Source: a bacterium
GTDB taxonomy: Bacteria > SZUA-79 > Acidulodesulfobacterales > Acidulodesulfobacteraceae
Assembly: GCA_021850985.1 (NCBI GenBank)
Contig: JAJZJX010000014.1
Coordinates: 1-40,917 of the forward strand
Length of the DNA stretch: 40,917 bases
Reading direction: 5' to 3'
In this document: positions 9,366 through 17,653 of the stretch, one piece after another
Numbering within the stretch: position 1 is the first letter of the stretch
How the letters are laid out: each line of letters begins with the position of its first letter
The notes under the pieces: generated by a model
The model's database searches: none
Told to the model about the DNA's origin: nothing
Seen by the model: the letters and a program-made list of their open reading frames with translations, nothing else
Made by a program: the position numbers and the translations under genes

Positions 9366-9390
9366 TTATATAATAATGAATATTATATAA
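9366..9390 (+). promoter_or_regulatory. perfect palindrome before perR, probable Fur/PerR-family operator
   Basis: TTATATAATA (9366-9375) and TATTATATAA (9381-9390) are perfect inverted 10-bp arms around ATGAA. The block ends 19 bp before the regulator's ATG and lies downstream of a TTGACA (9349-9354), so it would cover the -10 region. It resembles the A/T-rich PerR box (TTATAATnATTATAA), pointing to autoregulation. A/T-only palindromes occur by chance in this genome, hence the moderate confidence. Confidence 0.55.
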
Positions 9391-9409
9391 AAAATATTTT
9401 GGAGATAAA

Positions 9410-9889
9410 ATGAAGCATCAAGTTAATTCGCGGTTAAACGATATAGTTTCGAAAATAAAAAAAATGGGGTACAGTCTTACGCCTCAAAGACTTGAAATTA
9501 TTAAAATAGTCTCTGAATCCAAAAGCCATCCTTCGGCGGTGGACGTTTACGATAAACTTAGAAAAGCATATCCCATGATTTCGCTAAATACGGTTTATAA
9601 AAATCTTTCTCTGTTGTCGTCTATACATGAGGTTAAGGAAATAAGAACCTTGCAGAATTCGGTGCATTATGACGGAGATATTTCTTTGCACGGTCATGCT
9701 ATATGCGAAAAATGCGGCAGAATAATAGACGTTAAAATAGACGAATCTGATTTTAGAGGATTTTTTGACGCAAAGATAAAAGAAAATTTTAAAGAAAATT
9801 ATTATATTAACAATTACGGATTAGAATTTTACGGTTTATGCGGTTTATGTTATAACGAAACTGCTTCAAACGAAAGCATTTCCGCCTAA
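9410..9889 (+). CDS. perR: PerR-type Fur-family metal-dependent regulator
   Basis: This 159-residue transcription factor has an N-terminal winged helix (LTPQRLEIIKIV to SLNTVYKNLSLLS, about 23-70) and a C-terminal metal/dimer domain. The structural zinc site is CEKC (Cys99, Cys102) plus CGLC (Cys144, Cys147). The five regulatory ligands of Bacillus PerR (His37, Asp85, His91, His93, Asp104) are all matched with a constant shift of three: His40, Asp88, His94, His96, Asp107. That argues for a peroxide sensor working by Fe-catalysed histidine oxidation rather than a classic Fur. A ribosome site (GGAG) precedes the ATG and a palindromic operator lies upstream. The gene ends 2 bp from the convergent IorB-like gene. 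Confidence 0.87.
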   Translation: MKHQVNSRLNDIVSKIKKMGYSLTPQRLEIIKIVSESKSHPSAVDVYDKLRKAYPMISLNTVYKNLSLLSSIHEVKEIRTLQNSVHYDGDISLHGHAICEKCGRIIDVKIDESDFRGFFDAKIKENFKENYYINNYGLEFYGLCGLCYNETASNESISA

Positions 9890-9891
9890 TC

Positions 9892-10494
9892 TTAATCTTC
9901 TTGATTTTCGGTTACATAATCGTAGCCTTTCAAAATAGTTTGAATCATATTTTTCTTTAAAGCATCGTTTTCGGAAAACAAAGCCGTCTGCCTCAAAACG
10001 GAATCAAGGTCTAAAAGACTGCTTTTCGATATAAATGCTCCTATAAGGGCGATATAAGAGCTCACTCTGTTTTTTCCCATCGAATCCTGATCGATTATAT
10101 TTTTAAGCGGAATTTTGTAAATATTTTCCGTTTTTTCTTTTAATTTTTCCGAAGTCGTTTCATTATCGGTCAGCCAGAAATCGCATGTGTTAAACGAAGA
10201 GTAATCCGAAATCAAAAGCGTATTTTTGCCCATAAAAGGATAGTAGTTTAACAGCGATTGAAAATCTAAGCTTATAATTGCATCGATATTATGCAGGCAG
10301 CTTATCGATTCAAATTTACCTACCTTTATAACCGCATAAGTCATGTTGTAATTGGATATATTCGATGCAGGTTTGATAAGCAGGGACACGTTGAAGTTTT
10401 CATTTTTTAACGAGCGGTAAAGAAATTTGCAGAGATAATTTATTTCTTTAAAGTCCGCTCCGTTAAGGATAAGATTGTAGTTAATATTTTCCAT
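9892..10494 (-). CDS. degenerate IorB-like (2-oxoacid:ferredoxin oxidoreductase gamma) protein
   Basis: This 200-residue protein lies 6 bp after the IorA-like gene, the usual iorA-iorB order. It can be aligned by eye along a whole IorB/POR-gamma domain: ILNGADFKEINYLCKFLYRS for the nucleotide-fold start, AVIKVGKFESI for the VRxGxxxSP strand, IDAIISLDFQSLL for ADALLALExxEAL, and a C-terminal helical part ending LKGYDYV. The hallmarks are gone: GxGGQG reads NGADFKE, and the RGG segment reads ISNYNMTYAV. Whether it still acts as a redox subunit is doubtful. No Shine-Dalgarno is visible. The assignment rests on context and on alignment from memory. Confidence 0.6.
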   Translation of the reverse strand: MENINYNLILNGADFKEINYLCKFLYRSLKNENFNVSLLIKPASNISNYNMTYAVIKVGKFESISCLHNIDAIISLDFQSLLNYYPFMGKNTLLISDYSSFNTCDFWLTDNETTSEKLKEKTENIYKIPLKNIIDQDSMGKNRVSSYIALIGAFISKSSLLDLDSVLRQTALFSENDALKKNMIQTILKGYDYVTENQED

Positions 10495-10500
10495 AAAGGT

Positions 10501-12285
10501 TTATAAATTAATTTTACTTTCTAATGATTTTTTTACTTTAATTTTCTTACGTTTTTTTGATTTAATTGCATTATGCGGACATATATCGATACATAATTTG
10601 CAGAAATTACAAATTTCAGGTTCTATAAATATATCTTTATTTATATCTATTTTTATAGCCGGACATTTTGTTTTTTGATAGCAAAGCCTGCAGTCGAATT
10701 TTTTGCAAACTGCATTGTTTATGATGAGATACGATTTATAATTCAAATCTCGTCCGGATTTTGCATTATTAAAACAATCGTTATCTATAAATATTAACTG
10801 CGTACTATCGGATGCTATATTTAAATCCTTAAATCCTGAGCCTTTTTTTATAATAATTTTCTTAATAGATTTTAAAGCAGGATTTAAAATTAAGTTTTCC
10901 GTATTAAAATCATAGTCGAGTATAGATTTATACACTATAAATAAGATTCTGCCGTTTGTTTTTGCTCCGTTATAAATTTTAAGAAATTTATCTATATTTT
11001 CGTAAAATTTTAGCGAAGAAATAAAAACATAAAAATTTTTGTTTAAATCTTTCGAGTTCATCGTGTACGAGAAAAAAATAGGATTATCGTTTATTGCTAT
11101 ATTGTTAAAAGAAAATTTTAAAGCGCTGGATTGCAATAAAGAAAAGCATCCGTTTTCTCCTATCAAAACATCGTTTTCCGAATTGCCTATTTTTTTTTCT
11201 AGATATGTTAATAAAGAAAACAGATTGCACCCGACGCAAAAAGACTTATGCGTTTTTGAGTCTTTAATCTCAAAGTCGTCGGAACAAAACCCCAATTCTA
11301 TTCCGCTATTGTTTTTATCCTCTACGACCGATAAATGTTCATATTTAATTATGTTTTTGTTGTTTCCGATTATATTTATAAGCTGAACATTTAACAGCGA
11401 ATATGAGTCGAATATATATATATTTTTATAAAAACCGCCGCAATTAGCTTCTATAATTTCATTTAAATCGAAATGGCTTATCGGATTAAGCAGATAAAAC
11501 AAAATAATATCCGAATTTTCATAGAATTTTTTATTTTCTTTTATACGGTGAAAATTTTTTGCATCGGTAAAAATAAGGTTATTTTCAGCTGAATTTTCCG
11601 AGCTTTTTTTAAAAAATTCTATATGTTTTCCGGTATTTTTAAACGATTGCATATTTTGAAGAAGTCCTTTTTCGTCACCGGTACTTTTAGGATGTGCGTC
11701 CGTAAGATTTTTTAGGGTAAAATCCGGCCTTGAAGCCGTTCTTTCGGTATATTCTTTTTTTTCTTCAAGAATATATTCGTTCATTACGGAATCGTTCAGA
11801 TAAACAATGACCGGAAGTTTTAGTTTTTCCGACAGTTCAAAATAATATGGAATATAATCGATAAAATTTGAAATTTTATAATAGTTATAAACCGGTAAAA
11901 CGCTTTTAAAATCAAAAGAGAATTTTTTTAATCCCTGCTTTTTAAAAAGAAACAGTACGGTGCCGCCTTTTAGCGCTTCATTTTTAATAAAATATTCTTC
12001 TAAATGTGCATAGCTGAAGAGTGAAACATCGTAAGCAAAGACCGAAGTCCTGCGGTTAGTGACGGAAAGGGAATAAACTTCCGTCCATAAAAAATCGAGA
12101 TTATATTCGACGTTTAAAGGAGGAACAACTGGAATTTCAGGCATCGACTTCGCGATATTATCTTCTAAGAATATATTATTTATTCCGTTATTTAAAGTTC
12201 TTTTTATTATATATTCTATTCCAGAAATAAATTCCCCGCCATCTTTTTTGACGGGGAATTTATTGTTTTTTTTAAAAATACGCAT
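10501..12285 (-). CDS. degenerate IorA-like (indolepyruvate ferredoxin oxidoreductase alpha) protein with intact C-terminal ferredoxin motif
   Basis: This 594-residue protein matches the IorA plan. The N-terminal pyruvate-oxidoreductase-like domain has SGIEYIIKRTLNNGI at 21-35, KGGTVLFLF at 106-114 and FELSEKLKLPVIVYL at 149-163. A middle domain and a TPP-like domain follow (FCVGCNLFSLL, 349-359, for the CPGCPHRG region; IGENGC, 375-380, for GDIGCYTLG). The ferredoxin end has Cys559, 562, 565, 569-Pro plus an altered first set (CKKFDCRLC, then CPA). The thiamine-diphosphate/Mg motif GDSTF...N is absent (FISSLKFYEN, 421-430, occupies the place), and the substrate loop MKHVGLN and DDPxxHSSQNEQD of real IorA are missing. 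The reading frame is long and clean, which argues against simple decay. Intact IorAs are about 580-620 residues. Confidence 0.65.
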   Translation of the reverse strand: MRIFKKNNKFPVKKDGGEFISGIEYIIKRTLNNGINNIFLEDNIAKSMPEIPVVPPLNVEYNLDFLWTEVYSLSVTNRRTSVFAYDVSLFSYAHLEEYFIKNEALKGGTVLFLFKKQGLKKFSFDFKSVLPVYNYYKISNFIDYIPYYFELSEKLKLPVIVYLNDSVMNEYILEEKKEYTERTASRPDFTLKNLTDAHPKSTGDEKGLLQNMQSFKNTGKHIEFFKKSSENSAENNLIFTDAKNFHRIKENKKFYENSDIILFYLLNPISHFDLNEIIEANCGGFYKNIYIFDSYSLLNVQLINIIGNNKNIIKYEHLSVVEDKNNSGIELGFCSDDFEIKDSKTHKSFCVGCNLFSLLTYLEKKIGNSENDVLIGENGCFSLLQSSALKFSFNNIAINDNPIFFSYTMNSKDLNKNFYVFISSLKFYENIDKFLKIYNGAKTNGRILFIVYKSILDYDFNTENLILNPALKSIKKIIIKKGSGFKDLNIASDSTQLIFIDNDCFNNAKSGRDLNYKSYLIINNAVCKKFDCRLCYQKTKCPAIKIDINKDIFIEPEICNFCKLCIDICPHNAIKSKKRKKIKVKKSLESKINL

Positions 12286-12317
12286 AAAATTTATTTGATA
12301 AATTTATTGTATTAAGA

Positions 12318-13811
12318 TTACATTAAATCGATAGGTTCTGCGCCTTCTATTTTTGTTATTTTAACGTTTTTCTTTGCTGCGGACATTATAGTAGCAAATA
12401 CGTTAATGCCGAGTAGCGTAAACATAACGATTGTAAATCCGTGCAAGAAACCTATATTGGCGATTTTTTCGGGTATATCTTTAAGCACTGCAAAACCGTT
12501 AGCTTTTGCATAGCTAAGTTTTGTCGATGAAACTATAAGTCCTGAAAAAGCAACTCCGAATATTAAACCTAAAGCCCTCATCATATTAAGTATTCCTCCG
12601 GCGACGCCGAGCCTTTCGGGAGGAGCGGAAAGCATAATTGCGCTGTTGTTAGGCGGAGTAAATATTCCCATTCCGATACCTAAAATGATAAAATCGAAAA
12701 TAAGCATATAAATATTTACTGAATTTCCTAAAAACGACAATAAAAGAGTTGCAACGGCGCATACGAACATGCCGAGCGTAGTCATTATTCTTGAACCGAC
12801 CTTATCCGATATGGCTCCGGCAAAAGGGGCTATTATAGCCATTGAAAGAGGTATAGGAGTTAAAAGAGAACCTGTTTCCGCAGCGTTATAGTGAAGTAAG
12901 TTTTCAAGATAAAAAGGCATAAGGAAGAGAACTGCAAATAAGACGTAATAAGATAGCATGCCGGTAACGTTTCCTGCCGAAAATCCCCATTTTTTAAAAA
13001 GTTTTAAGTCTATCATGGGGTGTTCCACTTTAATTTCCGTATAAACGAAAAGCGGAAGTAAAACTGCGGCTATGACGAAATAAGTAATTATTATAGGCGA
13101 AGACCAGCCGAATTTCGTTCCTTCGTTAACCGCCAGGACAAGAAATGCAAGTCCCGCCGCAAAAAATGAAATTCCGAAGTAATCGATTTTCTCCTTTTTC
13201 TTCATATTTGCTTTGCTTGACGGCAGTATAAATAAAGCCATAAACGTTCCTGCAATTCCTATAGGCACGTTAACGTAAAATATCCAGCGCCATCCTATGG
13301 CCGCAATAATCATACCGCCTACAAAAGGACCTACCGACATTGCGATAGCCTGAACCGAACCTTGAAGTCCTATGGCCTTGCCGAGTTCGTTAGAAGGAAA
13401 AGCTTGAGTAATTATCGCAACGGAGTTAGCCTGAAGAAGTCCTGCCCCGACCGCTTGAAGAACGCGGGAAAAAATAATGAAATTTGCATTAGGCGCTACG
13501 CCGCAAAGAGCCGAACCTACGGTGAAAACCACGAAGCCGGTGTTATACATCTTTGTTCTTCCGAACATATCGGCGAGCCTTCCGAATAAAGGCAAAAAAA
13601 CGGTAAGCGTAAGCATATAAGCCATTGCAACCCATTCTATAACCGCCATATTTACTTGAAAGCCTTTTTCCATAGTCGGCATAGCGACGTTGACTATGCT
13701 CACGTCTAAAGCAGACATTGTTGCGCCTACCAGAACCGTTGAAAGTATAAACCATTTCCAATTCGGATGAGACTCAAAGTACGGATGAGGAAAACCAGAT
13801 TTTTTTTCCAA
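12318..13811 (-). CDS. DHA2-family MFS drug/proton antiporter (EmrB/QacA type)
   Basis: This 497-residue inner-membrane exporter has about 14 transmembrane segments. DHA2 landmarks are LDVSIVNVAMPTM in helix 1 (Asp36), motif A GRLADMFGRTKMY (about 76-88) after helix 2, and the antiporter motif with GPFVGGMIIAAIGWRWIFYVN in helices 5-6. No EmrA-type membrane-fusion partner is adjacent, so it may act alone. The start is TTG with a good ribosome site (AGGGGG, 7 nt away). It lies between aspS (25 bp) and the IorA-like gene (32 bp) on the same strand, so the four genes probably share a transcript. Substrate unknown. Confidence 0.87.
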   Translation of the reverse strand: MEKKSGFPHPYFESHPNWKWFILSTVLVGATMSALDVSIVNVAMPTMEKGFQVNMAVIEWVAMAYMLTLTVFLPLFGRLADMFGRTKMYNTGFVVFTVGSALCGVAPNANFIIFSRVLQAVGAGLLQANSVAIITQAFPSNELGKAIGLQGSVQAIAMSVGPFVGGMIIAAIGWRWIFYVNVPIGIAGTFMALFILPSSKANMKKKEKIDYFGISFFAAGLAFLVLAVNEGTKFGWSSPIIITYFVIAAVLLPLFVYTEIKVEHPMIDLKLFKKWGFSAGNVTGMLSYYVLFAVLFLMPFYLENLLHYNAAETGSLLTPIPLSMAIIAPFAGAISDKVGSRIMTTLGMFVCAVATLLLSFLGNSVNIYMLIFDFIILGIGMGIFTPPNNSAIMLSAPPERLGVAGGILNMMRALGLIFGVAFSGLIVSSTKLSYAKANGFAVLKDIPEKIANIGFLHGFTIVMFTLLGINVFATIMSAAKKNVKITKIEGAEPIDLM

Positions 13812-13836
13812 TTTAATGCCCCCTGTTTTTTCTATT

Positions 13837-15609
13837 TTATATTTTCGTTATATTTTCGTTTAATTTTATTCCTAATTCTCTAAGCTGAATCGTATTAACG
13901 CCTGAAGGAGCGTCGGTAAGAGGGCAGTATGCTTTCTGCGTTTTCGGGAAAGCTATGACGTCTCTTATAGATTCTTCATTTCTCAGTATCATTAATATTC
14001 TGTCCAATCCAAAAGCAATGCCTCCGTGAGGCGGAGCGCCGAAACGCAGAGCGTCTAAAAGAAATCCAAATTTTATTTTAGCGTCTTCAGGCGATATAGA
14101 AAGAATTTTAAAAATAGTTTCCTGTAATTTCGAATTGTGTATCCTGATACTTCCGCCGCCTATTTCTTCTCCGTTAAGCACGAGATCGTAACTGTCCGAT
14201 TTAACGGATAAAGGGTCTGTTTCAAGTTTTTCTATATCTTTGACTGCAGGAGAAGTGAAAGGATGATGAACAGCGACTATCTTTTTTTCCTCTTCGGAAT
14301 ATTCGAATAAAGGAAAGTTGACGACCCATAAAAGATCCAGTCTGTTTTTATTTATAAGATTATATTTTTTAGCAAGGTGCAGTCTCAGCCTTCCAAGTAC
14401 GTTGTCGGCAGTTTTTTTTGAATCGGACTGATAAAATATTATATCGCCGTTTTTAGCACCGGTTGCAGCAATCAGTCTGCTTCTCTCTCCGTCGGATATA
14501 AATTTAGAAATCCCTCCTTCCAAAGCATTATTTTCGGAAACTTTTGTCCATGCAAGTCCTTTTGCTCCAAACTCTTTTGCCGTATTTAGCAGTTCGTCTA
14601 TATCTTTTCTGGAAAGAATATTTGATCCTTCGGGCAGACAAACAGCTTTAATAACGCCTCCGTTTTTAATATTTTCTTTAAAAACGTTTAAGGCGGAGTT
14701 TTCAAAAACGTCGGTTAAGTTGCGGATAATCAGTTCAAATCTGGTATCCGGTTTGTCGCTGCCGTACTTGTCCATCGCTTCGTCGTAATCAAGAACTTTA
14801 AACGGACGTTCTATTTTAACGTTTAAAAGTTTTTCGAAGAGCATAGCGAACAGTTCTTCGGCGATTGAAATAACGTCCTTGTTTTCTACGAAAGACATTT
14901 CCATATCCAGCTGAGTGAATTCGGGCTGTCTGTCCGCCCTTAAATCTTCGTCCCTGAAACATCTAACTATTTGATAATACCGTTCAAAACCGCCTACCAT
15001 TAAAATCTGTTTGAATAATTGAGGCGACTGTGGAAGGGCAAAAAACCTGCCGTTGTTTAATCTGGAAGGGACTAAAAAATCCCTTGATCCTTCAGGCGTG
15101 CTTTTCGTTAAAAAAGGCGTTTCTATATCGAAAAAACCTTTTCCGTTAAGAAATTCTCTTATGAGATGGGTAAATTTAGACCTAAAAATCAAATTGTCTT
15201 TTAATCTTTTGCTTCTGAAATCTAAATATCTGTATTTAAGCCTTATAAATTCGTTGACTTCAGATTCTTCGTCTATTTGAAAAGGCAAAACTTCGCAGGT
15301 GTTAAGAATTTCTACCGATTTAGCGATAAGTTCCAATCTGCCGGTTTTTAAAGTATCGTTTTCGGTTCCTTCCGGTCTTTTTCTTATCGTTCCGGTTACC
15401 GATATTACATATTCATTTCTAAGTTTTTTTGCCGTTTTAAAAGATTCGCCTTCAATGTTTTCGTCGAAAACTATCTGCAGTATTCCCGAATAATCCCTTA
15501 AATCGATAAAAATCAAACCGCCGTGATCGCGGTAGTGCATCACCCATCCTTTAAACGTAAACTCTTTGCCGATATCCGATTCTTTAATTTCTTCGCATAA
15601 TGTCCGCAT
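13837..15609 (-). CDS. aspS: aspartyl-tRNA synthetase, probably non-discriminating
   Basis: This 590-residue class II synthetase of bacterial type has an N-terminal OB anticodon-binding domain (about 1-105), the catalytic core with FRDEDLRADRQPEFTQLD, the bacterial GAD insertion, and the terminal motif GIAFGLDRILMIL followed by AFPKTQKAYCPLTDAPS. At the tRNA-anticodon contacts the protein has His29 (RDHGG) and Gly81 (RPEGT) where E. coli AspRS has Leu30 and Lys85. His/Gly is the pattern reported for non-discriminating AspRS of Pseudomonas, which charges both tRNA-Asp and tRNA-Asn. A GatCAB amidotransferase would then be needed elsewhere. A ribosome site (GGAGAG...AAGG) precedes the ATG. Confidence 0.97.
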   Translation of the reverse strand: MRTLCEEIKESDIGKEFTFKGWVMHYRDHGGLIFIDLRDYSGILQIVFDENIEGESFKTAKKLRNEYVISVTGTIRKRPEGTENDTLKTGRLELIAKSVEILNTCEVLPFQIDEESEVNEFIRLKYRYLDFRSKRLKDNLIFRSKFTHLIREFLNGKGFFDIETPFLTKSTPEGSRDFLVPSRLNNGRFFALPQSPQLFKQILMVGGFERYYQIVRCFRDEDLRADRQPEFTQLDMEMSFVENKDVISIAEELFAMLFEKLLNVKIERPFKVLDYDEAMDKYGSDKPDTRFELIIRNLTDVFENSALNVFKENIKNGGVIKAVCLPEGSNILSRKDIDELLNTAKEFGAKGLAWTKVSENNALEGGISKFISDGERSRLIAATGAKNGDIIFYQSDSKKTADNVLGRLRLHLAKKYNLINKNRLDLLWVVNFPLFEYSEEEKKIVAVHHPFTSPAVKDIEKLETDPLSVKSDSYDLVLNGEEIGGGSIRIHNSKLQETIFKILSISPEDAKIKFGFLLDALRFGAPPHGGIAFGLDRILMILRNEESIRDVIAFPKTQKAYCPLTDAPSGVNTIQLRELGIKLNENITKI

Positions 15610-15705
15610 TATTAACCTTGTCTCTCCAAATTATTAAAAATTAAAATGTTTAAAACGGCAGGATTTTTTTTTGTTCAATTTTTAAGTTTATAATTTTAGT
15701 ACCGT

Positions 15706-16569
15706 TCATGTCAATAAAAATTTATCGATTTCTTTTTCCATAAGATAATTTCCGTATAAAAAATCCATATGATTTTTTGCCGGAATGTTATTAATAAAGG
15801 AGTTTATTATTTTTTTAGATAAATCTTTAACGCATTTTTGTTTTATTATTAAGTCTTTTTCCGAGTAAACAAAATAAAAAAGAATTTTTTTAAAATTATC
15901 GTTAATAAATTCTAAGTCTTTTTCATAGTTTCGGCTTTTACCGTAATCTTGAGAATATTTAAAGTCGTTAACGACCGCCGTATCCGGAGTTCTTTTTATA
16001 TCGGCTAAAGCTTTTTTTAAAATATTTTTATCTCTTGAGCCGAGAGCATCTTTTAAGAAAAGCGTAATTGTTCTGTCGAAAGAATTTTCTAAACTTTTAA
16101 TGAAACTATCGCTGATGCCCGTATCGCGGCATCCGGCTATAAGCATAACTTTTTCGGTATTTTCCGGAAATAAAGCCGCGTATTTTAAGCATACCTGCGC
16201 CCCCATAGAATGGCCTATTAAGGTTATTTTAGCGCCTTTTTCCATAACTTCTTCGGTTATCGAATTTATAGATTTTGCATAAAAAGATATGCCGCCGCTT
16301 TCAGGCATTATAAAATTCGGCTTGTTATCGTTAGAATTGGCGGCAGCCGAAAAAGACCTGAAATGAAAAGGCAAATCCGGAACTAAAATATTAAAAGTTT
16401 TGCCGAAGCGTTTTTTTATATAATTAAAAATAGAAAGCATCGAAAGATGATTTCCGCCGGCGCCGTGAATCAGAACTATGCATCTGTTTTCGGCGTTTTT
16501 ATCTTTAGCAATCGGCGCTTCATGAAAAATATAAAAAATATCTATATCGTTTACTTTTTTATAAGGCAC
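15706..16569 (-). CDS. alpha/beta-hydrolase fold protein
   Basis: This 287-residue cytoplasmic hydrolase has the full catalytic triad: nucleophile Ser121 in GHSMG (119-123), Asp239 in YSEKD (235-239) and His267 in KNHMD (265-269). The oxyanion region is IHGAGGNH (34-41), preceding VPDLPFHFRS. It belongs to the broad Abhydrolase_1/6 group, which includes esterases, haloperoxidase-like enzymes and C-C bond hydrolases; the substrate cannot be told. The start is a GTG with no ribosome site, and no better in-frame start was seen. It is transcribed towards aspS, 96 bp away, and divergently from uppS across a 78-bp AT-rich gap. Confidence 0.85.
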   Translation of the reverse strand: MPYKKVNDIDIFYIFHEAPIAKDKNAENRCIVLIHGAGGNHLSMLSIFNYIKKRFGKTFNILVPDLPFHFRSFSAAANSNDNKPNFIMPESGGISFYAKSINSITEEVMEKGAKITLIGHSMGAQVCLKYAALFPENTEKVMLIAGCRDTGISDSFIKSLENSFDRTITLFLKDALGSRDKNILKKALADIKRTPDTAVVNDFKYSQDYGKSRNYEKDLEFINDNFKKILFYFVYSEKDLIIKQKCVKDLSKKIINSFINNIPAKNHMDFLYGNYLMEKEIDKFLLT

Positions 16570-16647
16570 GCTTAAATTTTAAAAAATAGTCAAAATATGT
16601 TATATTAAAATTAAAATTAATTAAAAAGATTATAGCATATAAATAAA

Positions 16648-17538
16648 ATGTTCGTAAAAAAATTAGTATATTTTTATTATAAAAAAAAGTTAGAAAGAGA
16701 GATATTAAAGAATAAAATCCCTCAGCACATAGGAATAATATTGGACGGCAACCGGAGATACGCTAAGAAATGCGGTTTTGACGATACAAGCAGGGGGCAT
16801 AGAAAAGGCGCCGATAAACTTTACGAAGTTCTTTCCTGGTGTTTAGACCTAAAAATCAAAGTCGTTACCGTATGGGCTTTTTCTACGGATAATTTTAAAA
16901 GAAGCCGCTCCGAAATCGACAGTTTAATGCGTATCATTAAAAATCAGCTTGAATCTTATATAAATTCAAAATTTATCAACGACAATAAAATAAGAGTTTC
17001 GGTTATCGGCAAAAGAGAACTGTTGTCCGAAGATTTGATAGAAGTTATCGGCAGGCTCGAAAATAAAACGAAAGATTATTCCAACCTGAAACTTTATATA
17101 GCCGTCGGATACGGAGGAAGGCAGGAAATATGCGATGCTATAATAAATTTTATTTCGGATAACATTTATATAATTAATAAAACAAGCCATTTATGCGAAG
17201 GTCGGGAAAGAAATAAAAAGGGAATTTCGCAAGAAAGTCCGTCTCTGCCGGAAATTACCGGCGGGCAGTCTTCTACCGGTTTTGCCGACGATTACGACTA
17301 CCTGTCTAATATTATTACCGTTGAAAATATTTCCAAATATCTTTATGCAAAAGGCTCCCCCGACCCCGATTTAATTATAAGGACTAGCGGAGAAATTAGA
17401 TTATCCGGCTTTCTGCTTTGGCAGAGCGCATATTCCGAGTTCTATTTCTGCGATGCATATTGGCCGGAGTTCAGGGAAATAGATTTTTTAAGGGCTATAA
17501 GAAGCTATCAGTCGCGTCAGATAAGGGCAGGAAAGTGA
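16648..17538 (+). CDS. uppS: isoprenyl transferase (undecaprenyl diphosphate synthase family)
   Basis: This 296-residue cis-prenyltransferase makes the C55-type lipid carrier for cell-wall synthesis. Catalytic Asp33 sits in HIGIILDGNRRYAKK (27-41). The substrate motifs VWAFSTDNFKRS (75-86), IRTSGEIRLSGFLLWQSAYSE (244-264, with Glu264) and the C-terminal WPEF are present. Two oddities occur. DGNRRYA replaces the usual bacterial DGNGRWA, a variant I know from archaeal and actinobacterial members. An insertion of about 45 residues (about 178-222, rich in Ser, Gly, Glu) lies before the conserved IRTSGE strand; most homologues are about 230-260 residues. No Shine-Dalgarno; TATAAA at 16638-16643 abuts the ATG. 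Chain length of the product is uncertain. Confidence 0.9.
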   Translation: MFVKKLVYFYYKKKLEREILKNKIPQHIGIILDGNRRYAKKCGFDDTSRGHRKGADKLYEVLSWCLDLKIKVVTVWAFSTDNFKRSRSEIDSLMRIIKNQLESYINSKFINDNKIRVSVIGKRELLSEDLIEVIGRLENKTKDYSNLKLYIAVGYGGRQEICDAIINFISDNIYIINKTSHLCEGRERNKKGISQESPSLPEITGGQSSTGFADDYDYLSNIITVENISKYLYAKGSPDPDLIIRTSGEIRLSGFLLWQSAYSEFYFCDAYWPEFREIDFLRAIRSYQSRQIRAGK

Positions 17539-17653
17539 TTTATATATAAAAAGGCAGGACTTCATAGCCGTCGTTATTTAGACGGCTCATCCAGAGTATC
17601 GGCAGGGAAACGATTTTACGATAAAGAGTTTAAATATTTCAGGAGAATAGAGG

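Noticed and set aside
9892-12285. Treating the IorA/IorB-like genes as pseudogenes.
   Set aside because: Both frames are uninterrupted over 794 codons, spaced 6 bp apart, and the ferredoxin cysteines are preserved; random decay would be expected to bring stops in so AT-rich a sequence.
17587-17625. A string resembling the start of a SAM-I (S-box) riboswitch (CATCCAGAG...CAGGGA) upstream of the MFS transporter gene at 17654.
   Set aside because: The following conserved S-box parts (TGGCCC, GATGAA, the CGGCAACC segment) are absent, and the gene is not a methionine or SAM gene. The nearby AGCCGTC/GACGGCT hairpin (17566-17587) has no T-tract either.
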